DNA from: Bog-473 sp963782415
Lineage (GTDB): Bacteria; Actinomycetota; Acidimicrobiia; Acidimicrobiales; RAAP-2
DNA: 64,000 bases
NCBI GenBank assembly: GCA_963782415.1
Contig: CAWAJT010000009.1
Span: 62,001 to 126,000, forward strand
Direction of reading: 5' to 3'
Each line of letters opens with the position of its first letter. The stretch's first letter is position 1. This document shows, piece after piece, positions 37,293 through 46,028 of this stretch. The position numbers and the translations under genes were made by a program. The notes beneath the pieces were generated by a model. The model did no database searches, was not told the DNA's origin, and saw only the letters and a program-made list of their open reading frames with translations.

Positions 37293-37622
37293 CAGACGCT
37301 CCTCTTTCTGGCCAATACCCCTTTCCGGCGGCTCGCTGCCGGAGAATCGGAACCCGACGCCTCACCTTGCACTCGGACAGCCCGGACGGGGTTGATGCTC
37401 CGATGATCCCATCCAGAGCCCCCGTCCCGATAGGGACCTCGGTCCCTATCGGGACGGGACAACAGGGTTGACCACCTCCGCCCTCGTCGAACCGTGGGCT
37501 CGGGCGTCCTCACGAAAACGGGAGCCGATGGTTGGCTGTCCGCCTGACCTGGCAAGGCTCCAGTCGGTGCCGACGCCCGTAGGGCGGTGCCGTGAGGCTC
37601 CGCGAGCGCGTCAAACGCGTCT
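37293..37622. other. Intergenic region carrying regulatory box 1
   Basis: 330 bases between the ROK kinase end and the alcohol dehydrogenase start, both minus strand. No gene seen. It holds the long palindrome at 37421-37458. Confidence 0.6.
37421..37458. promoter_or_regulatory. DosR-like box 1 within an 18+18 perfect palindrome
   Basis: The 20-base core ATAGGGACCTCGGTCCCTAT (37430-37449) has GGGAC-N4-GTCCC. Symmetry continues outward, so the full arms are 18 exact bases around a 2-base TC centre. It lies upstream of the alcohol dehydrogenase. Mycobacterial DosR boxes (TTSGGGACTWWAGTCCCSAA) have the same core and spacing; that a DosR-type protein binds here is an inference. Confidence 0.75.
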
Positions 37623-38582
37623 CTATGTTGGTTTGATGTGACCGCCAAGAACGGTCGCCTTGGCGTCATCGTTTGACCAAGGTGAGGTGGCGGTCATCCA
37701 GCCGGCAGCGCCCGCGAGCCCTGCCTCGTCCCCGAGTGCCGATGTGACGATCGACAGGTCGTCTGGTTGGTGCTGTGGCCGGCTGATGACTGTCTTTCGG
37801 ACGGCGGTGAAGAACTTCCTTTGACGTCCGATGCCGCCCCCGATGACGACCGTGCTCGGCGAAAAGGTCATGACGAGGTTGCAGACACCGACCGCACACG
37901 CAGAGATCGCTCGGCTCCAAATGTCTCGGGCCCGGCGGTCCCCTCTCGACGCCATGTCGAAGATGGCCCGGGCGTCGAGATCCCCAAGGCCCGACGCAGC
38001 AGCCTCTCGTGCCATCCCGCTGCCCGAACCGAGTTGCTCGAGCGTGCTGGGCCTGCCGGCGCACCATTCCTGCCAGTCGACCACCGTGTGGCCGACCTCG
38101 GCCAGTGAACGGTGTCCTCGCAGCAGACGTCCCCTGCACATGATGCCGGCGCCGATGCCGGTCGAGATCGTCAAGTACGCGACGTCGGATGAGCCGACGC
38201 CCGCACCGAATGTGGCCTCCCCCACCGCAGCCAGGTCGGCATCGTTGGCGATGAAGACGGGCAGGCCGAGCTGATTCGCAAGTGCACCGCCTGACAGCAG
38301 TTCCGGCCAAGTCTCTGGGAGATGCGGTGCCCACAGGAGTCGTCCAGCGTCGTAGTCCACAGCGCCGGGAAGCCCCACGACAGCGTGGCACGGCGCCACC
38401 TGACCGCAACTGTCCTTGACGGCCCGAATGAGGTCGACGAGCGCTCCCGGAGCATCGTCGTGCGCCGGTGTCGGAACCGTCCGATGGATGAGTACGTCTC
38501 CCCGGCCGTCAACGAGCGCGGCACGCATATGCGTGCCGCCGATGTCGGCTGCCAGGACGAGGGCTGGCGAGTCGCTCACCAC
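37623..38582 (-). CDS. ROK-family sugar kinase (glucokinase-like)
   Basis: 319 residues. ATP-loop 'LAADIGGTHMRAALVD', sugar-binding 'VGLPGAVDYDAGRLLWAPHL', catalytic Asp in 'IANDADLAAVGE', 'ISTGIGAGIMCRG' and 'VVIGGGIGRQ' all fit ROK kinases. The zinc-binding CxCGxxGCxE motif is mostly absent ('WQEWCAGRPSTLEQL' has one Cys), so this is a variant. It probably phosphorylates glucose or a related sugar. It overlaps the end of the pfkB-type gene by 7 bases, so both are one transcript under box 2. Confidence 0.88.
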   Translation of the reverse strand: MVSDSPALVLAADIGGTHMRAALVDGRGDVLIHRTVPTPAHDDAPGALVDLIRAVKDSCGQVAPCHAVVGLPGAVDYDAGRLLWAPHLPETWPELLSGGALANQLGLPVFIANDADLAAVGEATFGAGVGSSDVAYLTISTGIGAGIMCRGRLLRGHRSLAEVGHTVVDWQEWCAGRPSTLEQLGSGSGMAREAAASGLGDLDARAIFDMASRGDRRARDIWSRAISACAVGVCNLVMTFSPSTVVIGGGIGRQRKFFTAVRKTVISRPQHQPDDLSIVTSALGDEAGLAGAAGWMTATSPWSNDDAKATVLGGHIKPT

Positions 38583-39574
38583 CGGCTGACGGCGTATCGC
38601 TCGGGCGCCTCCTTGCGCAGCCGCAGCAGTTCGTCAACGCCGAGGAGGCCAGCCTGTGCGCCGACCTCTTGGACGACGCTCATGGCGTTGATGGGAGCCC
38701 ACTCGAGCGCCTCGACAAGGGTATGACCCTTTACCAACGCGGCTAAGAACGTCGACGAGAATGCATCCCCCGCCCCGGTCCGCTCGGCCGGGGGCACTGG
38801 GTCCGGGTACGAGGGCACGCGCAAACGCTCCGATCCGTCGTAGGCGTATGCGCCGTCGGGGCCGTCTGTAACGACGACGAGTCGCGGTCCAAGTCCGTAC
38901 AAGGAGTCCAGGATCGCCGCCACGTCACCATGGTCCGCCCCCCCGATCGCAACCGCTTCCTCTCGGTTGCAGATCAGGATCTGCGTACGCCGGTACACGC
39001 GGCGGAGTGCTTCGGCTCCCTGGGCGATCTGGACCGTGCCTGGTTGAAAGACGAGGCGCACCTCAGGCTCGTCTTCGAGCCACTTCACGATCTGATGGCA
39101 GTAGGCCATCCCGTCGGTTCCGACCGAACTCAAGTAGACCCATGTTGGGACTTCACGGGGACTCAGATGGGGCCAGTGATAGTCGTAGGGCTCGTGGTGC
39201 ACGAGGATCGTCCGATCCTGGTCGTACCAGAGCACGAAGTTCCGGTTGCTGGGGTGCATCGGGTCGAAGCGCACCAAATGCGTGTCGACTCCCTCCCGAT
39301 GGAGCGCCGTCTGCATCGCGTGCCCGGTGACATCGTTCCCGACATGGGAGGCCAGACCCGTCGGCACTCCGAGCCGCGACAATCCAACGGCGGCGTTCGC
39401 GGCATTGCCACCTGCTTCCAGAGTGTGCGCATCGTCGAAAGGGATCTTCCCTCCGTACGGGAGGTCGAGCCAGCGTCCGTCTCTGTCCTCCCGGGTCCGG
39501 ATATGAGCGTCGGAGAGTCGGATCACGATATCCGTCGCAGCATCGCCAACACAGAGAACCTCGTAAGGCGGCAC
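38576..39574 (-). CDS. PfkB-family carbohydrate kinase
   Basis: 332 residues. 'CVGDAATDIVIRLSDAHI' opens the protein; the first PfkB signature is 'AGGNAANAAVGLSRLGVPTG' and the second 'PPAERTGAGDAFSSTFLAAL' with the catalytic Asp in GAGDA. It phosphorylates a sugar or sugar phosphate; fructose-6-phosphate, ribose or another sugar cannot be separated by sequence. Mycobacterium tuberculosis has a pfkB gene in its DosR regulon (established), and a DosR-like box sits 55 bases upstream of this start. Confidence 0.9.
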   Translation of the reverse strand: MPPYEVLCVGDAATDIVIRLSDAHIRTREDRDGRWLDLPYGGKIPFDDAHTLEAGGNAANAAVGLSRLGVPTGLASHVGNDVTGHAMQTALHREGVDTHLVRFDPMHPSNRNFVLWYDQDRTILVHHEPYDYHWPHLSPREVPTWVYLSSVGTDGMAYCHQIVKWLEDEPEVRLVFQPGTVQIAQGAEALRRVYRRTQILICNREEAVAIGGADHGDVAAILDSLYGLGPRLVVVTDGPDGAYAYDGSERLRVPSYPDPVPPAERTGAGDAFSSTFLAALVKGHTLVEALEWAPINAMSVVQEVGAQAGLLGVDELLRLRKEAPERYAVSRW

Positions 39575-39629
39575 ATATCCATCAGACCCGCAGGGCTTGG
39601 TGGCGCGCTAGGGACTCAACGGCTGCCGA

Positions 39630-39649
39630 CTAAGGACTTTGGTCCCGAA
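39630..39649. promoter_or_regulatory. DosR-like box 2
   Basis: CTAAGGACTTTGGTCCCGAA: one mismatch to GGGAC-N4-GTCCC and a close match to the full mycobacterial consensus including the CCCGAA end. It lies in the 99 bases between the CoA-transferase stop and the PfkB start, giving the pfkB-ROK pair its own promoter region. A half site TAGGGACT is at 39609. Confidence 0.7.
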
Positions 39650-39673
39650 ATGCCATCGGTCCTCCACCATCGA

Positions 39674-40930
39674 TCATTCGCCGTCGCGGAGCAACCCGAG
39701 ACGCTCAGCAGCTGCCATGAGTTCCGGGCGGGCACGGGGATCCGCCACCTCATTGATGATCAATTTTGCCTGCGCGTGCTGCGATCGTCCGAACAGTTCG
39801 GCGCATCCGTACTCACTGACGATGGCCGAGTGTTGGAAGGATGTGACGGGGTTGTCGAGGATCGGCACCACCGTGGAGGTATCGGTCTTCTGGTGCCAAG
39901 CGTGGAGGGCGACCACGGCGTGTCCGCCCGTCGAGTGGAGAGACCCGGTGACGAAGTCAGGCTGGCCTCCAAATCCCGAATGGATCCGCCTGTTGACATA
40001 GCTGGCATTCGCCTGGGCGAACAGGTCGACCTGCATCGCAGCGTTGACAGAGAGGACCGCTCGTTGCGCGGCAATTCGCGACGGATCGTTGACCGTCTCG
40101 GTGCGCCGCATCTGCAATCCATCGTTGCGGTCGGCCCAGTCGTAGAGCTCCGGGGAGCCGATCAGGAAGGAGCTCGTGACCGGCCAGCCGGGATCGAGTG
40201 CTCCAGCCCGGTGCAGCGTGAGGACGCCGTCGCTGATCATCTCCGACCAGACCCGCAGGTCGCGCAGGTCTGTCATCATGGAGGCGGCAACGGTTGGGAT
40301 CTCCCCGATTCCTAGTTGCAGTGTGGTCCCGTCTTCGGCAAAACGGGCGACGCGCTTCCCGATGAGACGGGCGGCGTCGCTGGCCGGCTCGACGGCGGGC
40401 GACATGAGCGGGCTGTCGACCTCGAGGGCGGCGTCAATGCATTCGAGTGGGATTTCTCCATCCCCGAATGTGTACGGCATGCGTGCGTTCATCTGGGCGA
40501 TGACGAGGCCACCTCGGGCCCGGACCTGCTCAATGGCCGCCGGCAGAATGTTGACCTCTATACCCAGGGAGACCTTGTCTCCACGTGGCAAAGACGTGTG
40601 GACCAGGACTGCGTCAACTGGCCGCACCGTGCTGAAGAGCCGGGGCACCAACGAGAGCCGCATGGGAAGGTAGTCGAGCATGAGGTCGTGGCGCGTGCCC
40701 GGCCCGACGAAGGGTGTCTCGGTGACGAAGGCCGGCTTGGCGGAGAACCCGTCGTGTGCGTTGAGCTGGAAGACCCGGCACCGGGAACGGGCCGCGCAAA
40801 GAGCGTCGATCAACGTGCTCGGGTTAGCCGAATTTCCCGAAATGACCACTCGTGGCTCTTGGGGGGCGAGGTCGCGCAACAGCCGCACGACTTCCTTGAA
40901 CGTCACGATCCTCACGGGCATCAGTGTCAC
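39674..40930 (-). CDS. Acetyl-CoA hydrolase/CoA-transferase family protein
   Basis: 418 residues from a GTG at 40930 (ATG at 40921 also possible). Family features include 'VVISGNSANPSTLIDALCAA', 'LVIAQMNARMPYTFGDGEIP', 'LQLGIGEIPTVAASMM', 'GFGGQPDFVTGSLHSTGGHA' and 'VSEYGCAELFGRSQHAQAKL'. Members transfer CoA between acetate and succinate or other acids, or hydrolyse acetyl-CoA. Next to a pyruvate:ferredoxin oxidoreductase operon, an acetate-releasing CoA transfer that saves the thioester energy is the most attractive role (inference). It diverges from PEP synthase across box 3. Confidence 0.88.
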   Translation of the reverse strand: MTLMPVRIVTFKEVVRLLRDLAPQEPRVVISGNSANPSTLIDALCAARSRCRVFQLNAHDGFSAKPAFVTETPFVGPGTRHDLMLDYLPMRLSLVPRLFSTVRPVDAVLVHTSLPRGDKVSLGIEVNILPAAIEQVRARGGLVIAQMNARMPYTFGDGEIPLECIDAALEVDSPLMSPAVEPASDAARLIGKRVARFAEDGTTLQLGIGEIPTVAASMMTDLRDLRVWSEMISDGVLTLHRAGALDPGWPVTSSFLIGSPELYDWADRNDGLQMRRTETVNDPSRIAAQRAVLSVNAAMQVDLFAQANASYVNRRIHSGFGGQPDFVTGSLHSTGGHAVVALHAWHQKTDTSTVVPILDNPVTSFQHSAIVSEYGCAELFGRSQHAQAKLIINEVADPRARPELMAAAERLGLLRDGE

Positions 40931-40949
40931 AAATGCATCACGACTGCAA

Positions 40950-40969
40950 ACAGGGACATTGGTCCCTAT
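40950..40969. promoter_or_regulatory. DosR-like box 3 (divergent promoter region)
   Basis: ACAGGGACATTGGTCCCTAT carries an exact GGGAC-N4-GTCCC. It is 19 bases from the CoA-transferase start and 70 bases from the PEP synthase start, so one site could serve both divergent genes. Confidence 0.75.
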
Positions 40970-41039
40970 CGAAACATGCCCTGATCAGAGACGATCGAAG
41001 AGGGGCGGGATTCCGGACCGGCGCCAACGAGGGAGCGAC

Positions 41040-43358
41040 ATGCAGGCAGTCCGATGGTTCGAGGACATCCGACTCGGTGACACGGGATCCGTCGGCGGAA
41101 AGGGAGCCAACCTGGGAGAGCTGACCGCGGGCGGCCTTCCGGTCCCGCCAGGATTCGTGGTCACGGGAGAGGCCTATCTCGATGCCGTGGCCAGGGCCAA
41201 CATTCGCGAGCGTCTGGTCGCCATCTTGGACGAGGCTCGCTCTGCCCTGCCCGACGACCTCGACCGTCTGGCCGAGGAGGCCAGGGGTCTGGTGCGATCG
41301 GTTCCTGTTCCCGATGACCTCGCCGAGGAGGTCCTGGCCGCCTATGAGCGCCTCGGAGACCATGTGCGCGTGGCCGTGCGGTCTTCGGGCATCGGCGAGG
41401 ACGACGAAGGCACGTCCTTCGCCGGCATGAACGAGACCTTCACCAACGTGGCGGGCGGAGCCGAGGTACTGTCGCGTCTGGTCGACTGTTGGACTTCACT
41501 CTGGGGCGCCCGGTCCATCTTCTACCGAGGCGACAGGTTGCTCACAGCCGAGCCTTCTATCGCCGTGGTGATACAGGAGATGATTGCCTCCCAGCGCTCG
41601 GGCGTCATGTTCACACTCGATCCCTCCACCGGCGAGACCGATCACATCGTGATCGAGGCCGCCTTCGGTCAGGGTGAGGTGGTGGTCGGTGGAATGGTGG
41701 AACCAGACACCTACGTCGTCGACAAGCGCGGGCCCCGCCTCCTGCATGCCCGGGTTGGCATCCAGCGCTTCAAAATCGTCCGCGGGGCGGACGGCGAGGA
41801 CCAGCGAATCGATCTCGACCCTTCCGAAGGAGGTGGCCGGGTGCTCAGTGACGACGACGTGCTCGAGATCGCCCGCCTGGGACTCGCAGTCGAGAAGCAC
41901 TATGGGTCCCCCCAGGACACCGAGTGGGCCATGGCGGATGGCCGCAGCTTCATTGTGCAGTCGCGACCGGTCACGGCGACCGGGGGCCTCGCGGCATCCT
42001 CTGCCACCGAGGCCGGCACTGAGGTCGTCCTTGTCCAGGGCCTGGCCGCCTCGGCGGGCCGCGCCTCAGGGGTGGTGCGTGTGTTGCAGACGCCACAGGA
42101 GAGGCATCGTCTCCAAACCGGCGATGTGCTCGTCGCCCCGATGACGAGCCCAGACTGGGTGCCGACCATGCGGAGAGCAGCAGCCGTGGTCACCGACGGT
42201 GGCGGAATGACCTGCCATGCCGCCATCGTCTCTCGGGAGCTCGGCGTACCTGCCGTCGTGGGTGCCCGCAACGCCACGACCGTCCTGCGCGACGGCGAGC
42301 TGGTGACGGTCGACGGTGCCCAGGGTCTGGTGACCGAAGGTGCCATGACCCCCGCGGTCAAGGTATCCGAGCCCGGTCCCACCCCGGTCGAACAGGGCAC
42401 GGCAGCGCTCGCCACCAGGATTTACGTCAACTTGGCGTTCGCAGAGCACGCGGCCGAGGTTGCGGCCTTGCCGGTCGACGGTGTCGGGCTTCTGCGGGCC
42501 GAGTTCATGGTCACCGACGCCCTGGGCGGAGTGCATCCTCGCCGGCTGCTCGAGCGAGGCGAACAGAAGACGTTCGTCGACAACATGGCCAAGTCGCTCC
42601 TCCAGATCACGCGCGCCTTCGAGCCGCGCCCGGTCGTGTACCGGAGCATCGACTTCCGGTCCAACGAGTTCGCGAACCTCGAGGGCGGCGACAAATTCGA
42701 GCCCAAAGAGGAGAACCCAATGATCGGGTACCGGGGCTGCTATCGCTACGTGCGCGAGCCTGACCTCTTTCAACTCGAGCTCGACGTCCTGGCCCGAGTA
42801 CTGCAGGAGACTTCGAATATCGTGCTGATGATCCCGTTTGTTCGCACGGCTTGGGAGCTCGAGGCCTGCCTCCAGGTGGTCGACCGCAGTCCGGTTGGCA
42901 ACTCCCTACCGGTGTGGGTCATGGCAGAGGTGCCCTCAGTGGCCTATTGGATTCCCACCTATGCCTCCATGGGGATCACCGGCGTATCAATCGGCAGCAA
43001 CGACCTGACCCAGCTGATGCTCGGGGTCGACCGCGACTCCCAGGTGTGCGCCGACCTGTTCGACGAGGCCGACCCGGCAGTCCTCGATGCGATCGGGCGC
43101 ATCATCGGAGGGGCCAAGGAGGCTGGGATCACCGCATCACTGTGTGGGCAGGCACCATCGAACCGGCCCGCCTTTGCCGAGCACCTGGTGCGCCAGGGCA
43201 TCACGTCCATCTCGGTGAACCCTGATGCCGTGTCAGCCGTACGGAAGACGGTCGCCGAGGCTGAGTGGCGCATGCTCCTCGAGGCGGCGGTGCCCGGGCG
43301 TCCCGAGAGCGCCGGCGTGACGCCGCGCAAGCCGTTCGGACGGCGACCCCGGCCGTAG
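41040..43358 (+). CDS. ppsA: Phosphoenolpyruvate synthase
   Basis: 772 residues from the ATG at 41040 (MQAVRWFEDIRLGDTGSVGG, with GAGGGAG upstream). The ATP-grasp domain (~1-330) has 'GGKGANLGELTAGGLPVPPG' and 'VRSSGIGEDDEGTSFAGMNE'. The phosphohistidine domain has 'GGMTCHAAIVSRELGVPAVV' (~390) with the swivelling His. The C-terminal PEP-binding barrel has 'GVGLLRAEFM', 'SIGSNDLTQLMLGVDRDS', 'ASLCGQAPSN' with the catalytic Cys (~700) and 'SISVNPDAV'. It converts pyruvate and ATP to PEP, AMP and phosphate, the gluconeogenic exit from pyruvate. Confidence 0.95.
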   Translation: MQAVRWFEDIRLGDTGSVGGKGANLGELTAGGLPVPPGFVVTGEAYLDAVARANIRERLVAILDEARSALPDDLDRLAEEARGLVRSVPVPDDLAEEVLAAYERLGDHVRVAVRSSGIGEDDEGTSFAGMNETFTNVAGGAEVLSRLVDCWTSLWGARSIFYRGDRLLTAEPSIAVVIQEMIASQRSGVMFTLDPSTGETDHIVIEAAFGQGEVVVGGMVEPDTYVVDKRGPRLLHARVGIQRFKIVRGADGEDQRIDLDPSEGGGRVLSDDDVLEIARLGLAVEKHYGSPQDTEWAMADGRSFIVQSRPVTATGGLAASSATEAGTEVVLVQGLAASAGRASGVVRVLQTPQERHRLQTGDVLVAPMTSPDWVPTMRRAAAVVTDGGGMTCHAAIVSRELGVPAVVGARNATTVLRDGELVTVDGAQGLVTEGAMTPAVKVSEPGPTPVEQGTAALATRIYVNLAFAEHAAEVAALPVDGVGLLRAEFMVTDALGGVHPRRLLERGEQKTFVDNMAKSLLQITRAFEPRPVVYRSIDFRSNEFANLEGGDKFEPKEENPMIGYRGCYRYVREPDLFQLELDVLARVLQETSNIVLMIPFVRTAWELEACLQVVDRSPVGNSLPVWVMAEVPSVAYWIPTYASMGITGVSIGSNDLTQLMLGVDRDSQVCADLFDEADPAVLDAIGRIIGGAKEAGITASLCGQAPSNRPAFAEHLVRQGITSISVNPDAVSAVRKTVAEAEWRMLLEAAVPGRPESAGVTPRKPFGRRPRP

Positions 43359-43396
43359 CGGGTTCCCCGGGTCGCCGGACGGTATCCGAGAGTGCC

Positions 43397-45019
43397 TCAG
43401 ATCTCTTCGGGCACCATCTCGATGGCACCGCAGGGGCACTCCTGGACGCAGATCCCGCAGCCCTTGCAGAAGTCGTAGTCGAAGGCGTAACCGTGGGCCT
43501 CGTCGACCTTCCGGACGGCGTTGTCCGGACAGACCCCAAAGCAGTTGTCGCACTGGAAGCAGTTGCCACACGACAGGCATCGGCGAGCCTCGTACAGGGC
43601 CGTCGAGTCGTCGAGACCGGCGACCACCTCGTCAAAGGTGGAGGTGCGGCGGGCCGCCTCGAGGTGAGGGCGCACCGACTTCGGCGCGTCGGCGAAGTAC
43701 CAGGTGTTCAGGTCCGCCGGCGTGGCGACCGCGTGCCGGGTGGGGCGCTCCACTGTGCGGCCGTCGAGCCAGGCGTCGATGGCCCGGGCCGCTTTTCTAC
43801 CGTGGCCGATGGCGTCGGTGAGGGTCCGGGCCCCGGCCACCACGTCCCCGCCGGCGAACACGCCAGGGTGTGCGGACATGAAATCCCCTCCGACCGGGAC
43901 CAGGCCGTTCTCGGGGCGAACCTCGGGCATTGACCGCAACAGCGAGAGGTCGGCTTCCTGGCCCAGTGCCAGCACCAACGTGTCAGATCTCAGCTCCTCG
44001 AACTGGCCGGTTGGTCTCGGGAAGCCCGAGTCGTCGAGCTCCATCCGCTCAATGGTCAGAACTCCCTCGTCATGCCCGGCGATGGTCGACAACCACTTGA
44101 AGCGCACCCCTTCGTCGGCCGCGTCCACGACCTCCGCGGCGTCGGCCGGCATGCGATCCTTGGTTCGTCGGTAGACCACGACAGCCTCCTCGGCGCCAAG
44201 GCGGCGGGCCGTGCGGGCGGCGTCCATGGCCGTGTCGCCGCCGCCGTAGACGGTGACCCGACGGCCCAATGTCGCCGTGTTGTCGTCGGCCCCCCGCAGC
44301 AACGTCACAGCGTCGAGGATCCGCGCCGAGTCCCCAGCCGGGATGTCGGCGTGCCGGCCGCGCTGGGCTCCGACGGCCACAAATGCAGCGTCGAATCGCC
44401 CCGCCTCGAGGGTTGCCACGAGGTCGTCAACCACCCTCTCACATTCGATTCCCACGCCCATGGCGACGATCCGATCGATCTCGGCCGCCACCACGTCGCG
44501 GGGAAGTCGGTAGGCCGGGATGCCATAGCGCATCATGCCGCCCGGGAGGGGTGAGGATTCGTGGACGGTCACCTCGTGCCCGAGGAGCCGGAGGTGGTAG
44601 GCGGCTGTCAGGCCACCGGGACCGGAGCCCACCACCAGGACGCGGCGGCCTGTCGGAGCAGCCGGTCTGTCGGGCCGCCACCCTTCAGCGAGGGCGCGGT
44701 CTCCCAGGAAGCGCTCGACGGAATTGATGCCGACCTCCTCGTCGATCGCGGCCCGATTGCAGGCGGTCTGGCAGGGATGGAAACAGGCCCGGCCCATGAC
44801 GGCCGGGAAGGGATTGACGCGCATGATCTCGCGCCACGCCGCCTCGTAGGAACCGTCCTCGGCTTTGTACAGCCACTGTTGAATGTTCTCCCCCGCCGGG
44901 CAGGCATCGTTGCACGGAGGCAGTCGGTCGACGTACACCGGGCGTTCCGTCCGCCAGCTTCCCGTCTTGTTGGCCAAGCTGGAACCCACTTCGAGTGTGA
45001 TGGCAAAAGGTTTCTCCAC
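43397..45019 (-). CDS. GltD-like NADPH oxidoreductase with C-terminal 2[4Fe-4S] ferredoxin domain
   Basis: 540 residues, GTG start sharing one base with the porB stop (TAGTG). The N-terminal Fe-S domain has 'CNDACPAGENIQQW' and 'GRACFHPCQTACNR', as in glutamate synthase small chains. FAD loop 'VLVVGSGPGGLTAAYHL' and NADPH loop 'VTVYGGGDTAMDAARTARRL' follow. The C-terminus carries two ferredoxin-type motifs, 'CGNCFQCDNCFGVCP' and 'CKGCGICVQECPCGAIEM', equivalent to PorD. It likely moves electrons between the ferredoxin clusters and NAD(P), as the electron partner of the pyruvate oxidoreductase. No glutamate synthase large chain is nearby. Confidence 0.9.
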   Translation of the reverse strand: MEKPFAITLEVGSSLANKTGSWRTERPVYVDRLPPCNDACPAGENIQQWLYKAEDGSYEAAWREIMRVNPFPAVMGRACFHPCQTACNRAAIDEEVGINSVERFLGDRALAEGWRPDRPAAPTGRRVLVVGSGPGGLTAAYHLRLLGHEVTVHESSPLPGGMMRYGIPAYRLPRDVVAAEIDRIVAMGVGIECERVVDDLVATLEAGRFDAAFVAVGAQRGRHADIPAGDSARILDAVTLLRGADDNTATLGRRVTVYGGGDTAMDAARTARRLGAEEAVVVYRRTKDRMPADAAEVVDAADEGVRFKWLSTIAGHDEGVLTIERMELDDSGFPRPTGQFEELRSDTLVLALGQEADLSLLRSMPEVRPENGLVPVGGDFMSAHPGVFAGGDVVAGARTLTDAIGHGRKAARAIDAWLDGRTVERPTRHAVATPADLNTWYFADAPKSVRPHLEAARRTSTFDEVVAGLDDSTALYEARRCLSCGNCFQCDNCFGVCPDNAVRKVDEAHGYAFDYDFCKGCGICVQECPCGAIEMVPEEI

Positions 45020-46026
45020 TAGCCCGGTACCTCGTCGTCGTGCTCGAGAAGCCCGTACCGTCGTACATTGTCGTCGGCCATCGCCTGGAGTGCGTCGAGG
45101 ATGTCGGGCTGTGCCGCGTTCCCTTCCTTGTCGAAGAGATGGGCGAAGCGGCCCTGGGGGCGCAGATATTCGTCCACCGGGGTCGGCCGGCGGATCCGGG
45201 TGACGGCGGTCACCGCACCGTGCTCCGCCTCGAAGACCGGGAAGAGTCCGGTCTGGGTGGCCAGACGAGCGATCCGCACGGTATCGCTCGGGGCACTCCC
45301 CCATCCGAGGGGACAGGGCACGAGGATGTGGATGTAACGGGCACCCCTGATCGACATGGCCCGCGTCACTTTCGCCTCGAGGTCGTGCAGATCGGCCACC
45401 GTCGCCGTCGCCACATAGGGGATGCCGTGCGCCATCGCCAGGACGGGCATGTTCTTGCCCTGCCCGAACGCGTTCCCCGGGTGAGGGCCGACCGCTTCGG
45501 TCGTCGCCGTACGCGCTGCCGGCGGGGTGGCACCGGACCGCTGCACGCCGGTGTTCATATAGGCCTCGTTGTCGTAACAGAGAAACAGGACATCGTCATT
45601 GCGTTCGAACATTCCCGACAAGCACCCGAACCCGATGTCGACCGTCCCGCCGTCGCCGGCTTGCCCGATCACCCTTGTCTCCGTTCGACCCTTGACCCGA
45701 AGTGCCGCAGCCACCCCGGTCGCGACGGCAGGCGCGTTCCCGAACAGCGAGTGCAACCATGCGATCTGCCACGACGTCTCGGGGTAAGGGGTGGAGAACA
45801 CCTCGAGGCAGCCGGTGGCGTTGACCGCCACCATCTGATTCCCGGTTGCCCGCATGGCCGCATCGAGCGCATAGCGGGCGCCGAGGGCCTCTCCGCAGCC
45901 CTGGCAGGCTCGGTGACCCGACGTGAGCGAGTTGGAGCGACCCTGCTCCGACTGGATCGTGCGGTCGGCCCGGGCGGCCAGACGGTTGCCGACAGCGAAG
46001 CTGCCCACCTGATAGAAGCGGACCAC
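45019..46026 (-). CDS. porB: Pyruvate (2-oxoacid):ferredoxin oxidoreductase, beta subunit
   Basis: 335 residues, GTG start 2 bases after the porA stop. It binds thiamine diphosphate: 'GHRACQGCGEALGARYALDA' at the N-terminus with the CxxC pair, 'VNATGCLEVFSTPYP', and the TPP/Mg motif 'GQAGDGGTVDIGFGCLSGMF' to 'CYDNEAYMNTGVQRSGATPP'. 'YIHILVPCPLGWGSAP' is a conserved POR-beta segment. The reaction is reversible conversion of pyruvate and CoA to acetyl-CoA, CO2 and reduced ferredoxin. Pyruvate rather than another 2-oxoacid is inferred from subunit layout and neighbours. Confidence 0.92.
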   Translation of the reverse strand: MVRFYQVGSFAVGNRLAARADRTIQSEQGRSNSLTSGHRACQGCGEALGARYALDAAMRATGNQMVAVNATGCLEVFSTPYPETSWQIAWLHSLFGNAPAVATGVAAALRVKGRTETRVIGQAGDGGTVDIGFGCLSGMFERNDDVLFLCYDNEAYMNTGVQRSGATPPAARTATTEAVGPHPGNAFGQGKNMPVLAMAHGIPYVATATVADLHDLEAKVTRAMSIRGARYIHILVPCPLGWGSAPSDTVRIARLATQTGLFPVFEAEHGAVTAVTRIRRPTPVDEYLRPQGRFAHLFDKEGNAAQPDILDALQAMADDNVRRYGLLEHDDEVPG

Positions 46027-46028
46027 GG

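Noticed and set aside
39605..39620. Extra TAGGGACT half site next to box 2
   Set aside because: There is no matching GTCCC half at the right distance; noted only as a half site.
43397..45019. Annotation as glutamate synthase small subunit
   Set aside because: No large subunit is present, and the C-terminal double ferredoxin motif and overlap with porB point to an electron partner of pyruvate oxidoreductase.
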